Below are positions 21,780 through 59,839 of a stretch of DNA of 64,000 nt, one piece after another. The stretch covers positions 15,959 to 79,958 of the forward strand of contig QLIY01000351.1 in NCBI GenBank assembly GCA_003260075.1, written 5' to 3'. The DNA comes from Phallusia mammillata. Lineage: Eukaryota > Chordata > Ascidiacea > Phlebobranchia > Ascidiidae. The position numbers and the translations under genes are program-made. The notes under the pieces were generated by a model. It ran no database searches, was not told where the DNA came from, and saw nothing but the letters and a program-made list of their open reading frames with translations. Every line of letters starts with the position of its first letter. Within the stretch, counting starts at the first letter, position 1.

Positions 21780-22879
21780 CAAACTATTATTATAATAACA
21801 CCTTATTTTTGCCAGTTTAGCATTGCTTAAAATTTACAGTAATCAAAGCTTTGATACCTGCAGCATATTTTGCAAGCATTTTATCTCCATATTTTTTTTA
21901 TTTTAATAGAAACGTGACAAACAATTTTAGGCCGAAAAATTATAGGAAAAACTGCGTAGATTCTAAAGAAATTGTACTTTTATGTAGAAACAAAATGTTA
22001 AATAGCTTTCGCACAACCGCACCCAATATTCACTTTATTTGTGATTTCTATTGGCGTGAAGAACGCCATCAAGCTTTTTCAAGACAAAATTATCCAGAGT
22101 TCAATTTTTCGCTTATTATCAGTTTAGAACGTTTTATTTACAATATATTAGCCTTAAAACACCTTTATCGGAAATAGGTTGGGTCGGTTTTTAGTGCCAT
22201 CTCTAAAATAAATGTGTGTGTCAAGACAATTTGACTTAATAAGTTTTTGCGGAAAAATCACTATTCACTGTTATCGCAGTAATGCATTGTCATGTCACAA
22301 ATGTGCAAGAACGTATTTTGACAATTCCCTGTGGCCTAGTTATCATGAGTTGTGGACAGTTTCTGTGTGGTTCAAATCAATTGTTGCAAACATTCTTGTG
22401 TTTTGCATCTGCGTTAGTGTGCCAATTGTTTTTATTTGTTTTGTTTTGATTCTATTTGAATAAGGTTGTTTAAGAGTACATAAATATAAAAGGAAAGATT
22501 TACCGTAGACTAGAGCAGGGGGGGGGGATTCTATTTGAATAAGGTTGGTTAAGAGTACATAAATATAAAAGGAAAGATTTACCGTAGACTAGAGCACAGG
22601 GAATTGCTAAAAAAAGCTTTGGAAAAATCAGTCCCACTTTTAGCTGCTTAGCATACCTGTGAAATAGGACTATGACATGCATAATGCGAAAGAAGCTTGC
22701 AGACAGAATTTTAATCCCTGTTAGTTTATATAATTTACATTTTATGTTGCCATTATTACTTTTTTATGCTTAGAACATGCCTTGCTCCAGTGCACATACA
22801 AATAGTTTTAAATAGATTCTTTGAACGGAGTTTTGCTTGAAGAATTTCCATCTAGAAATAATATCAACAGCTGGTTTAT
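21780..22879. other. Intergenic space between divergent SRSF7 and SCRIB
   Basis: AT-rich, with no supported gene. It likely holds the SCRIB promoter and 5' UTR. It contains the gap junction at 22449-22596. Confidence 0.45.
22449..22596 (+). repeat. Gap-junction duplication around G10 (22518-22527)
   Basis: About 69 bp ending in CCGTAGACTAGAGCA is present on both sides of ten G, nearly identical. Confidence 0.85.
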
Positions 22880-48753
<25,874 letters not shown>

Positions 48754-48859
48754 GTGGGTGCTTTTTTACGTTGTTCAATGATTTCTGTTTTTTTGGATGG
48801 AAAATATGTATGTCATTTAAGCCGTACCAAGCATGACAGCGCTGATTCTTTTTAATAAA
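48754..48859 (+). promoter_or_regulatory. Possible intronic 3' end of SCRIB (read-through stop and AATAAA)
   Basis: If the exon 25 donor is not used, the frame stays open for 33 codons and stops at TAA 48853-48855, overlapped by AATAAA at 48854-48859. It could make a short Scribble ending soon after PDZ4. Inferred only. Confidence 0.3.
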
Positions 48860-50245
48860 AAAATAAGCTTAATTTGCCTGGTTTTATGTAATTTGTGGCG
48901 ATATGATGTTATTTTGAACCTGTTGTGTTTGTTGTGCTATTGTAGGGACTAAAATATTTGTTGTAAGACTGTACTTAAAGTGTGTACACGTGGGTAAATG
49001 CTGATACGTGTGTATGTTTGTATGTTGTTGTGAAAACGGATAGTCACACTTCCGACACACGGATACGCGTGTACTGTGTTTCTATTATACTTTCACAATA
49101 CACACTGGGGTGCTAGTACAAACTTATCAAAAAAAATGAATTTACCCAAAAAATAGATTAAATCACTGTGTTTGTGTAGAAATAGCGTGCGTGTGTTTGC
49201 TTACTATATTGAACGTATGTGTGTATTATGCTTGTGCAAAAACCAAACAGCCTACGAAGCTAAGATTTCAAGCCGGAAGAGAAAGGTAAATAGAGAAAGC
49301 CTAGTCGTACGAACAGCACAAGCCTATTTTCTACTCACCTCCAACACAGAAACAATGGAAATCAACTGTCCATCAATCCACTTGCTATGCCGACTTCGCT
49401 ACATGAAAACACATGTAACGCTATCTTTTGTCTTGTGACAAGTCGTCCGTTTGGCGTCAAATTATCAGCATTGCTTCTAAGCAAAGGAAACCTTATACGC
49501 TCCTGTTGGTGGTAATTAAGTTACATCTAATCAAGGCAACTACGTGCTGTAGTGCACTGTTCTCTCACTTTTCGATATGATTACTTGAGATTGGGCTGCA
49601 TTGTATTTGGAAGATGTTAGGAAGGTATATTTTTTCGTGTCTATCACAAAGTAGGCAGCTGGTTTTTGTGAAGTCAGGTATAGTTGTCCTATTTTTAAGG
49701 TAAGGGATTGCTTTTTGTCTAAGCAAAGGATTCCTTGTGTACTATTCGCAACTTTTTGGTTAACTTTGATCTTTCAAACAACTTTATCCGGAGTTGTACA
49801 AAAATGTTTTCTTGGCAAAAGCTTTTGAGATTGATACCTCGTCGACTATCACAGCACAGACTCACACACCTTATCTATCGATCTAAATCAAGCCTGTAAT
49901 CATATCCAATATTTGCAGCCATGTCTGTGAAATTGATTTTTTGGTGATTTTCCTTGTTCCTTTCGCTGTTGTATAGGAGGTTGATTTTACCCAGGAAAAG
50001 GTCTGGAAAATGCATTTTGCAATTTTAACCTACACTTATCACTTTTAGTATGTTTTTTTTACTCTCTTTGTCTTTTCTATCGAAACTATCGGATGGTTTT
50101 TTCAGTCTGTGTGATAAATTTACTAAACAAATTTGAAAAAGTTTTAGCAGAAAAGATTGGTTAAAAAACAACAATAAACGCCTTTGAGGTCGTTGCTTTT
50201 GTAAAATATGTGTCCTTTTAAGGCTACTTTTAAAAGTAAACATAT
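48860..50245. other. No supported exon
   Basis: Downstream of the last certain SCRIB exon. A short stretch at about 49249-49286 ending in AAAG/GTAAAT could be an exon but has a poor acceptor and no recognisable protein. Confidence 0.35.
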
Positions 50246-50269
50246 TTGGTAAATCTATTTAAAAACATA

Positions 50270-50693
50270 CCAGCGAGCAGTTCTTTGGCAGGTCAGGCTG
50301 GAATAAGTATTGCATTGAACGTGGCAATAGTTTATCCATATCCAAGCACCTATTGTTGTCCAATACCCTTAGCTGTGAATCCATTGTACAGCGCTACAGC
50401 CGTTTACCTAGCCCTCAAAGTTGAGCCATTGTCGCAAAAAGGCGGCAATACTTGATCAATTGAGTTGTGGTAACCTGTTCTATTCACGCTCTTTCGTTTA
50501 AACTAGGCGCGCACAATAGGGCTTTGGATCAGGCCTTTCCAGTCCGTGCCCCTACTCAAACACCCCTTACGTCATACGCTTCGAGAGGCGGCAGTCGCAA
50601 AGAAGTGTTAAGAAGGGTTGATGCCAGTGCCTGTGTGACCAGAAGTGTTAAAAGTCCTACCATTAGCGGTCGATATTTGGCGCCTGAGTAGCT
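50270..50693 (+). other. GC-richer coding-like island, unrecognised
   Basis: Two adjacent open frames (to about 50455 and to the TAG at 50691-50693) have codon-like composition unlike the flanks. A phase-0 acceptor-like GGATCAG before 50532 would give about 50 residues with Arg/Ser-rich text such as SRGGSRKEVLRR before the stop. It could be a terminal SCRIB exon or a decayed element. No homology is recognised. Confidence 0.2.
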
Positions 50694-50699
50694 TGTATT

Positions 50700-52315
50700 G
50701 AAAACACGGTCTCAGAAAAGTTGATACTTTTTGGTTTAGATTAGATTTATACAGGTGGAGTTGTTTATGTTGCAATGATTACAATGGACTTTTTGTGCGA
50801 TATGAGTGTAATTATTTGAAAAGAGGTAAATGATTAAAACGTAAAGATCTCTTAACATTTACACAACAGTTTGAACAGTTGAATTTTCTGTGTAACCACA
50901 GCGACTGGTGTATTGTAAAATTAGTCAAAAATTAACTTATATTTTGCCGTTTTCTGTTTGACAAGCGTTGTAAAGAGTTAAAATTCAGTCCCGGTGTAGC
51001 GAAAAAGCTTTGGAGCAAATAAGATTTTGTTCATTTCCACAAAACGCACCTTTTTGTTTGTAAGCAAACGAGTTTTTAAGGGCAGTCGTTGGAACTGTAT
51101 GCGATTTTTACACATGATAGATAGGTACAAATGGTTGCCCCAAAAGTTTAGTTGCAAACAGTTTAATATCATTTCATCGTGTTTAGGTAAGTGACCCATT
51201 TATACCTTTTGGCTAATGCACGCATTGATGGCTAATGCACATATAAACAACTCAATTTTGACTCATTTATTTGTCACATGTGATTCCCTTTTTCACCACG
51301 TAAAACCGCCGTTGCTTTATGAAACGCTGGAATCTCTATGCACCTTACCAATAACGGGAAAACCATTAACATTTGATGAGGTTTTCTCGCCTTATTTCCC
51401 CGGGGGCTAACTGCTAATGCGTATCGGTCATGCGGTGTGTGCCTTGTCATCCATTGTGGTATGTGACAGTTCAGAAGGTCATGCAGGTGAAAAGACCATC
51501 GGGTTTAATGCAGTTATGGGCCCCGCATGACTCTGTGATTTTTTCCGTAGTTTTTGTTTGCTTCTATAAAGTCTAATTTTATTATTATAAGCAGTGACCA
51601 AGTTCACTGAAAACCATTTTTTCAGAAATTTGAAATTTGGTTTGCAATAAGACAGAAAGTAGTACTTTTTTATGAACAGCGTCAGGGCAAGGTGATCTAA
51701 AAGAAGAAATGGATGATTTTTGATAGCTTGAAAGCTAATTTGGGTGTAACGTGTTTGCAGTACTTTCAAAAAACTGTTTTGACTTTCGAAATGAGGGAAT
51801 TTATAGATCGATTTGTTGAGCCACCGTCTCGTAAAATTGAGAATTTATGTCTTTGATTGCTGTCATACACAATGTACGGTTCTAAATATTCTGAGCAAAA
51901 GGATGCAAACCAGTATTCGAGGGTAAAACATTATCACGTTTCGACAGTTCCATTGTCATATTTACGCTAAATGTCCCCTTCTGATGGTTTCATTAAACCT
52001 GACGATGACAAATAAAACCGTCAAAACGTTGTGATGTTTACACTCAAATACTGTCTTTTATCCTTTTGTTTCAGACAGCATCATGTAATAAACCTCAATT
52101 TTGCCAGTTTGGATAATGCAAAATTAACTTGAAGCGATTTTTCGGTACAGAAGCTTTTGCAAAGAAAATGGTCCTAAGTAATGTACTAAGCCCACGGATT
52201 GATTCTCGCTGATTCGTGGGACAGGGTCACATGACCTTTTACGTCACTGTACAGATTAAGTGGACCAGGGGTGACTTAATATGTGTTTTAAAGTGTGACG
52301 TACTGCGGTGGGCTA
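50700..52315. other. No supported gene
   Basis: AT-rich sequence with short frames only. Near 51950-52050 is ACGTTTCGACAGTT and a later CGTCAAAACGTTGTGATG, an inverted-looking pair typical of retroposon 3' ends; family unclear. Confidence 0.35.
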
Positions 52316-53357
52316 ACAGTAATTGACCTTTGCAAGTGATCCAGTCTCCAGGGACGAACGTGTTGTTGATGGGAGTTTGTAAAACACATTCAAAATTCCC
52401 TTTCAACTGTTATAAAGCACACGCCGACGAAAAACGATTGGTACAAACTTGGGTCCCCTTCCCTAAACGGAGCACATATCGTTTTAGTCTGTATTTTTTC
52501 TGTTTAACGCTCGTTTCCTTTTTTCCGTTTTGTCAAGAAAGAGTGCTTCAAACTTATTTCAATTTTCCACCAATGTTAGTTAGTTATCCAAATTTGATCT
52601 TCCCCAAATTTGACCCCGACTGACCCAGTGGTTCACCCACAGCCCCCAAAAACGTAAAATTAAAAACAAAGCGGCTTACTCACAAATTTGAATAAAGTTT
52701 ATAATGAAACAATGCACTGATGATGCTAACAGCTAATGTTGGTAGTTGATACGTCCTCAATAGAATGATTTCACTAAGCACAAGCACTCTCTGACAATTT
52801 TGAAGCTAGTTTTCAAGTGTTTCTGAATGATGGGGGGGGGGGTGGTAATTGACCTTTGCAAATGATCCTGTCTCGAGGGACGAACGTGTTGTTGATGGGC
52901 GCTTGCAAAACACATTCAAAATTCCCTTTCAACTGTTATAAAGCACACGCCGACGAAAAACGATTGGTACAAACTTGGGTCCCCTTCCCTAAACGGAGCA
53001 CATATCGTTTTAGTCTGTATTTTTTCTGTTTAACGCTCGTTTCCTTTTTTCCGTTTTGTCAAGAAAGAGTGCTTCAAACTTATTTCAATTTTCCACCAAT
53101 GTTAGTTAGTTATCCAAATTTTATCTTCCCAAAGTTTGACCCCGGCTGACCCAGTGGTTCACCCACAGCCCCAAAAAACGTGAAATTAAAAACAAAGCGG
53201 CTTACTCACAAAGTTGAATAAAGTTTATAATGAAACAATGCACTGGTGATGCTAACAGCCAATGTTGGTAGTTGATACGTCCTCAATAGAATGATTTCAC
53301 TAAGCACAGGCACTCTCTGACAATTTTGAAGCTAGTTTTCAAGTGTTTCTGAATGAT
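52316..53357 (+). repeat. Longest gap-junction duplication around G11 (52832-52842)
   Basis: About 515 bp on each side with very few differences. The open frames it carries on both copies are the same sequence and overlap repeat family R1; they are not taken as genes. Confidence 0.9.
52452..52660 (+). repeat. Dispersed repeat family R1, copy 3
   Basis: Contains TTTTGTCAAGAAAGAGTGCTT-like text (split here as TTTTGTCAAG and AAAGAGTGCTT), TAGTTATCCAAATTTGATC and GTGGTTCACCCACAGCCCC. Its allelic twin is at 52978-53188. Confidence 0.6.
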
Positions 53358-53359
53358 GC

Positions 53360-53989
53360 TTTTTTGGTGGGCGCAAACCAAGAAATATTCGTTTTTGCGA
53401 AAGCTCTTTAGGGTTGGATGACAAAATTTATCCTAGTATTAGAATTTACACAATAAAGCATCGAAGGGTAAGAAAGATATATTGTAAAATTGCTTTTTGG
53501 TCAAAAAACTATTTATGGCATTAGCTGTTATAAACTGATGAGCACAGCAAAAAAAACTGCTTAAACTGGACCCTTGCCATCACCGGTGGTATAGGAAAAA
53601 AGCGTGAAAAATTTGAAACAATTGAATTTGACTGGTACATGTTCACCTATGTTATTATTAGTTTAAGCTGAACGCATCGCATCAATGACTGACAAATCCC
53701 TGTACAAAAATTAAATTACTAGACCAACGGCATTAACCCAAATTGTAACCCCCCTTATTGTTTTTCCCTTCCCTGTATGACATGTTAGCCCATCCGAAAA
53801 TGCTGTTTTGCCAATACAAATCGAATAAGCGTTTATTTTGTATGTCATTTGATGCTCTCCGGTTTTAGTTACATGCATGAAATATTTATGTGATTTGGGG
53901 TGGCTGAGGCTAACCTAATCCTTGTTACACGTTACGCCTTTGTTGCTACTTTGTATTTATACCTGATAGCAAATGATCACTTGCTGCCT
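53360..53989. other. No supported gene
   Basis: AT-rich; nothing recognised. Confidence 0.4.
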
Positions 53990-54185
53990 TTATCTTGCGC
54001 TGGCTTGAGTTGCGTTTATTTCGCTTGGTGAAAGAGCACATAGCGACACAATGTCACTAAAACAGTTAATCTCACAAAAATAGCTGCGCAATGTAAAACG
54101 TTATGGAGCGCAAAATAGTGAAGGACTCAATTTGTGGATGATGACTAAACGCGCTACAGCTACACTGTATTATAAAGCGTCTTAG
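53990..54185 (+). repeat. Dispersed repeat, inverted relative to 18055-18240
   Basis: Shares TTTCGCTTGGTGAAAG, CATAGCGACACAAT, CGTTATGG and AACGCGCTACAGCTACACTG with the reverse strand of 18055-18240. Confidence 0.5.
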
Positions 54186-55010
54186 TATTATTCGAAATAA
54201 ATGATTTTAACGGATATGTTACATACCTACCTAAGTTGGTATATATGGAACGATAAAACATAACCCGTTTTGGAATTGCATTGTTTTTTTATGTATCATT
54301 TTTTTCTTTACGCACCACCTATAACGGCTTTTTGGTATCAAAACGCCCGCAAAGCAAAAAAGGTTTAGCCTCGTACATCAGTTTATTATCATGGAGTGAC
54401 CTTCTTGCTATTTTTGTAGCTTAGAGCTGTGGTAATGAGTTTAACTACTAATGGCAAACTAGTGATAAATACTAATCTACTATTGTCAAAAAATACCCCT
54501 TTAGACATTTCCATGAGCGTAAACATACGAAAATCAACACCCTACATCAAAGCCACCGCCCATACGCTGGTTACTCTTTTGTATGCAATGGTTACGGAAT
54601 AGCGGGTATACATTTACGCAAACGTAAACATAAGGTGTCTATGTCACTTACGAACAGGAAAATCGTATCACATTCCTTGAGGTTGTACAAACGCTTGCGA
54701 ATAGCTTTGATAAGTTAGAGAGTATTTACTGTAACAAATATGGTTGGCCACAAAACAAAAAATTCGAAACCGAAACCGGTTTAACCGCGTAATACATCCA
54801 ATTTCTTTCACCTCAGAATGGTTTATCTATATCAAAGTAAAAAATGTGGTTATACAGTTAATAAAAGTACATTATTGGTATTTTAAACTGACTCGAAGAT
54901 ATAACAAAAGATTGCCAAATTGCTTGAAATTCTGTGAAAATTTGGTTTAAAGAACGATAATAATAATCTATATCGTAGTTGCTTCAACGCTTTTGGTTTT
55001 TAAACGAGAG
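54186..55010. other. No supported gene
   Basis: AT-rich; nothing recognised. Confidence 0.4.
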
Positions 55011-55013
55011 AGC

Positions 55014-55065
55014 ACGAGAAAAAAGAAAGCAGTAATCCTTCGCATGCCTTTCTCTCTTTTCTCGT
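55014..55065. repeat. Short imperfect hairpin
   Basis: ACGAGAAAAAAGAAAG at 55014-55029 faces CTTTCTCTCTTTTCTCGT at 55048-55065. A GC-richer patch follows (55070-55210). Role unknown. Confidence 0.4.
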
Positions 55066-55210
55066 CTTTATTTCCGCACGGTTAGCTGTGCGACAAACGA
55101 CGGACGACAGATGTCTTGCGGAGAGAAGGTTTTAGAAAACGCTAGGCACACGCCGCTATGCGAAACACGCATTGTCTGAATAGGTTGAGATTGGGCGCCC
55201 CATTGCAGGC

Positions 55211-56420
55211 AATCAAAGACCTTTGTAGATGAATACTTGAAAGCATAAAACAAAAAGATGTAGAAAGTGTGTGAAGGCTTATATGTTTGTAAAGAAGGTT
55301 ATAGACTTTTGTTTCTTGAGTTTGATTTGCTGTCTACAGAGCACAGACCTAATTTTGCAGATTGCACAAGATAGTTTGTGTCCAGTTCAAATCAAAGCTT
55401 GTATGATGTGAATGAAACTTTTGTATTTTCGTGGCATTAAAAGTTCAAAACTTATATATTCGAGTCGAAACCTAAATGATGTTGCTAGATAACTTGTGTA
55501 CACTAAACTTATTTTTTCAAACGCTTTTCCTCAATCATTACATAGTGGTCATATACTAAAAAATATTGTAGTTAGCACAAAATTTTTATGGCGGTTGTGT
55601 ATTTTTCATGAAAATTTCGTTTTTGGTGCGTCTCGAACTTCGGCTAGCGTGTTGTCCATACTGATTAACTTTAATTCAACGCATTTCTTGGTCACAGAAG
55701 CCTATAATGCATTAGTGTCGTAACAGTGCAACAATACAGTACCCTAATTATACCTAGCTACCCTATTATACTGCCTTATTTGTCCCATGATTGTGAAATT
55801 GTCCCAGGTGGGAAAACTGCCTATTTGCTAGCTGTTGGGTGATTGAGCGCCAGTCAAGCCAACCTTGTTGCCGCGTTACGCCTGCTAATTTCCTTCTATT
55901 CAGTATGAGTTGTACGCAATAAGTTCACCGAGGGTGTATTGACTGAAACATCTTGATGGAAAACTAGATTTACCAGCTCTCTGTTGCGCTTTGAAAAAAA
56001 AAAATTGTTCATGAAAAAATTCTGCTTATTTCACTATTGAGGACAGATTCGTTCAGATATTTTTACTTAAGTTTGTTTTTCATTAAGATTTCGTTGGTTG
56101 TTGCAAAAGCCGAACTATCTCTAATGAAGTACCACTTGATGCCAGTTCGAATTAAAATTTATGCAAAAGGAGCCAGCGTAATGGTTTCCTATTTATCATT
56201 TGCATGGCTTTTGGCCGTCAGTGTTATAGATAGGTATTGACCTAGCATTGATTCAATCGCATTGTTTCTGTATCTCTAATTATAATCCTATCATAGCGCG
56301 AACCAGGATCTTGGCGACATGCTGTCAGATCTTATCTGAAACAATTGCTATCTTCTGTCAATTTTAAGCAGTTCCGTGCATTCCTTGCAAGCTGATGTTC
56401 AATAATATGCACTGACGCTG
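55211..56420. other. No supported gene
   Basis: AT-rich; short frames only. Confidence 0.4.
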
Positions 56421-56810
56421 ATGCCGAGAAAGGACTGGCAGTTAACCAATATCTCATTACCCTCAGGAGATTGCTTGTCAATCGGCGGTTCTAATAATTA
56501 TTTTATATCCCTGTTGGCTCCTCAGGGGTCAATTTTTCTTTTGTTTTCAATTTTTGATTCCAATCATTTTGGATTTCACAATGGCATTGTGGGTAATAAT
56601 AAGTTTTTTGACATGGAAATAATCAACAACTATAGTCTCGTCTTTGGTTGTTACTTGACCTCGGCTTTGAAAGTAAACATTAAAAATAAATTAAGGAATA
56701 AATCTAGAAATCAGTGTCTAAACAAGAATAATTGGTTCACAGTTGTACATGTCCCGTTTTCGTCAATTCAGAACCTTATTCAAATAGAAAAAAAGCAGGA
56801 ATGCTTTTAA
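56421..56810 (+). CDS. Unrecognised 129-codon open frame
   Basis: ATG-started, the longest uninterrupted frame in the last 15 kb. It has a hydrophobic middle and an Asn/Lys-rich end, no known motif, and no splice context. Most likely chance in AT-rich DNA. Confidence 0.12.
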   Translation: MPRKDWQLTNISLPSGDCLSIGGSNNYFISLLAPQGSIFLLFSIFDSNHFGFHNGIVGNNKFFDMEIINNYSLVFGCYLTSALKVNIKNKLRNKSRNQCLNKNNWFTVVHVPFSSIQNLIQIEKKQECF

Positions 56811-57089
56811 AGAATGTTGACAGATACCTCATATCCATATAAGGCGATCACGTGACTGCCTCATTTACCCATTTACAAGAAATTCCATGTGATAGTTACA
56901 ATACAATCTTAGCTACAGTTTTCTTGTCTTTGCTGTCTGAATTAAAATTTGGTTAAAAATGAAAATTGTTGATCCTTTTACAAAATCGACGGTCAAGTCT
57001 TACTTCAATTCCAAAAACCTAGTTTGCAAATGGGGGTCAATTTTCACCCATTTATCCCAAAACCTCATCAATCAAATTCCGGCACCTGG

Positions 57090-57310
57090 GCACGCGCACT
57101 TTGAAGCGGCCGAAAAACGTGACGGGGTGGGACGTGACTGTGACGTCACAAAGGGCCTCGCGATCGTGCTAACAACAGTGGCAGCAGCCGTTTAGCAGAG
57201 TTATAATAGCCGTCGTGGAAATTTGCGATGGAGCGATAATGATGGTCCGAAGCTCCAAGTATCTCTGGCAGCCCCCCTGGGCTATAACGCGAGAAGTTTT
57301 GTTCAGAGTG
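57090..57310. promoter_or_regulatory. CpG-rich patch with a CRE palindrome
   Basis: TGACGTCA at 57141-57148 sits in about 200 bp with many CpG (GGCACGCGCAC, GAAGCGGCCG, CTCGCGATCG), in contrast to the AT-rich flanks. It could be a promoter. No matching coding start was found within view. Confidence 0.3.
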
Positions 57311-58520
57311 CGCAGAACGTTTTGCTTTTTTCAGGCCGAGGAAAATTTGTTTGCCCCATTATGAGGCTGTTGTGAATGCACAGGTAGATATATGTGTGCC
57401 ATTGTTTGATATAAGTAGCTACAGTTTGTTTAGTGCAGTGCTGTTGGAATGCATTACATTGATGCATTTTGTGTACATGTATTTTGATATATTTTTTTAT
57501 CATTTGTTTAATATATTCAGTTGTGTGAAACGATCAGTAGTGTGTATTGAACTTTTCAATGCCGCAATTAAACTCGGTTTAATACGGTTGTACGGCATTT
57601 AACGCTGAATTTGTTCTTTATTTTATGTCGATACGTAGGAAATGTTCAATATTTCATTGCAAGATATGATTTTTATGCAAAATCGCCCGAAGGTAAAAAA
57701 CTGAGTGTGGGCTCTGGTTAGTAAGCGAATCACTAGCTCTGCCACAGTTGGAACTTTTGTGTGGTGTTTCTTCAAAATTACGTCATAGGTTACAAGAGTT
57801 CATGATTGGTCGAAAAGTAGTGGGTGTGTAAAGATGTTTACGCCCCTCATGTACGTTTGTAGATTTTGGAAAATAAGTTATGTAACCAATTTTTGAGCCT
57901 TGTGAACATTTGGCTTTTTGGATTTTGCAACTCATGCTTTAAAGTTGAAACGCATACCACCGATTTGCTTAATAAGCTACGGTAAGTGTAATGATAAAAA
58001 TAAAGGCCCAAATAGACATAAAAAGCGACATGTTATATTGTTCAAACGTTTCGGCAAATGCTCATGCCATCATCAGTGATATGAAGAGCATTAAGCTACG
58101 ATAATGCCCAGTTAACTTTTGTGCTCAATTTAATCTTCTTGCAGTTTTTGCGTTGTAATTCTGGAAGCTTCGTCGCGCTCTATTGCGCTTTACGCATGGC
58201 TGATCCGTCTCGCTTTACTGCTTCTATTGTAACAACACGCGTAACCTAAGACCCGTCTTTAGCTTCTTGTCACCGTATTTGTCCTGCGCCCTGCAGTCAT
58301 TTATTAGTTGTTTAACTGAAGTCGTCGCTTCAAAAGTCAGTAAGTTCGGCAGCTGTCCTTCCGTTTTCGAGTTAAAAAAATGTTAGAGTCTACTGAATTG
58401 TTGCAGTTAGTTATGAAAAAATGTATTCAAATTTGCGTTTATGAGTAAAATACGTTTCAGAGTCTATTGCATTGTGGGAAGTTTTTGTGAAAAATGTCTT
58501 TAAAATCGTGAGTTAACAAA
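57311..58520. other. No supported gene
   Basis: Contains the dispersed repeat at 57990-58095 (inverted match to 31555-31710); otherwise nothing recognised. Confidence 0.4.
57990..58095 (+). repeat. Dispersed repeat, inverted relative to 31555-31710
   Basis: Contains GGCCCAAATAGACATAAAAA, GCGACATGTTATATTG and CATGCCATCATCAG, matching the reverse strand of 31555-31710. Confidence 0.5.
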
Positions 58521-58521
58521 T

Positions 58522-58747
58522 TCGTTTCTGGAAATTGTGTTTGTTTTGTTATTGCACAGCCTACTATATATATATCTATGTCATGATTTTGCGATTATTT
58601 TTGTCCAGCACGGTATTTCACATAACTGTGGGGGGGGGGGGATTCGTTTCTGGAAATTGTGTTTGATTTGTTATTGCACAGCCTACTATATATATATATA
58701 TGATTTTGCGATTATTTTTGTCCAGCACGGTATTTCACATAACTGTG
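58522..58747 (+). repeat. Gap-junction duplication around G12 (58630-58641)
   Basis: About 107 bp starting ATTCGTTTCTGGAAATTG is repeated; the TATA microsatellite inside differs in length, as alleles do. Confidence 0.88.
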
Positions 58748-58930
58748 GCGACAATGTGAGACAGCCATAGAAAATAACGAGCCGTTACAAGCAAGGGAAA
58801 ACAAGATATGTTTTAAGCACACTTAAATCGTTCGAAAGTGGGTTTTAAGAAAGCTTTGTGCTGTTAACCGTCAAAAAATCAAACGGTATATTTCAAACCG
58901 AAAGAAAATTTTCAAAAAATTCCCAAACGT

Positions 58931-59235
58931 TTGTACGGTTCTCGAAGCCAGATTTTTAAAAGAAATTGACAATGATATGATTTGGGTTAGGGTACAAGTT
59001 TCTTTCTTAACCCCGCAACAAAGCCACTGAAACAGGGTAATGAGTCAACGATGAGCGTGTCACAGTAGTCAGTCGCTGGGGGGGGGGCGTACCGTTCTTG
59101 AAGCCAGATTTTTGAAAGGAATCGACAATGATATGAATTGGGTTAGGGTACAAGTTTCTTTCTTAACCCCGCAACAAAGCCACTTAAACAGGGTAATGAG
59201 TCAACGATGAGCGTGTCACAGTAGTCAGTCGCTGC
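58931..59235 (+). repeat. Gap-junction duplication around G10 (59078-59087)
   Basis: About 147 bp starting near GTACGGTTCT is repeated with few changes. Confidence 0.88.
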
Positions 59236-59587
59236 GTGAAAGGAATGTCTAGTTTCATTTTCTGCGTCAGTTTTACTCTCCGTACTTTGTGGCGATTTCT
59301 AGCTGTTCTGTTAATGAATTTATAGGATAAGCATCGCACTGAACTCCAGTTTGTGGTGTGCCCGTCAGCCGATAATCCTGTGTGATAAACAAAACGTTGC
59401 GGATGGTTTGGAGAAACGTTTCTCCGTGAAGTCCTTATTAACTTGTGTATATTGGACCACTACATCGTTGACATCTGCTAATTAGACAAGTATGTGTGGT
59501 TTGAAAGGATACCGGAGTCTGTTTAAGAACTTTGGTGTGTTAACTTGTATATGTAAACCAGAACCTTTAGTTGTTTTACTTTCAGGG

Positions 59588-59835
59588 CAGTGGTCCCAAC
59601 CTTTATGGACGAGTTCCTGCCTTGACAATTCAAAACATTTTCATTCCTTCCCAGTAGACCACATAGTAACTTTAAAGCTAAATCATAAAATTGGATCCTT
59701 TATCAACTCTACAGGTTATATTTCCGTAGCTGAAGTGTCTATTTACTAACCACATGTACAAATTAAAGTAAATTCCTCCCCTGAAGTTTCAAAATTCTTC
59801 CTTGGGAGGAATTCCTCCGAGGTTGGAAACCACTG
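59588..59835 (+). mobile_element. hAT-type element, uninterrupted copy
   Basis: Begins CAGTGGTCCCAACC and ends GGTTGGAAACCACTG. It is the uninterrupted relative of 32574-33130 and carries the site (AGACCACATAG) where those copies host nested insertions. Flanking octamers match at 5 of 8. Confidence 0.75.
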
Positions 59836-59839
59836 GTTT

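Noticed and set aside
52330..53149. Two near-identical 97-codon frames that look like a duplicated gene
   Set aside because: They are the two sides of one gap junction, and the sequence overlaps dispersed repeat R1 found elsewhere in introns.
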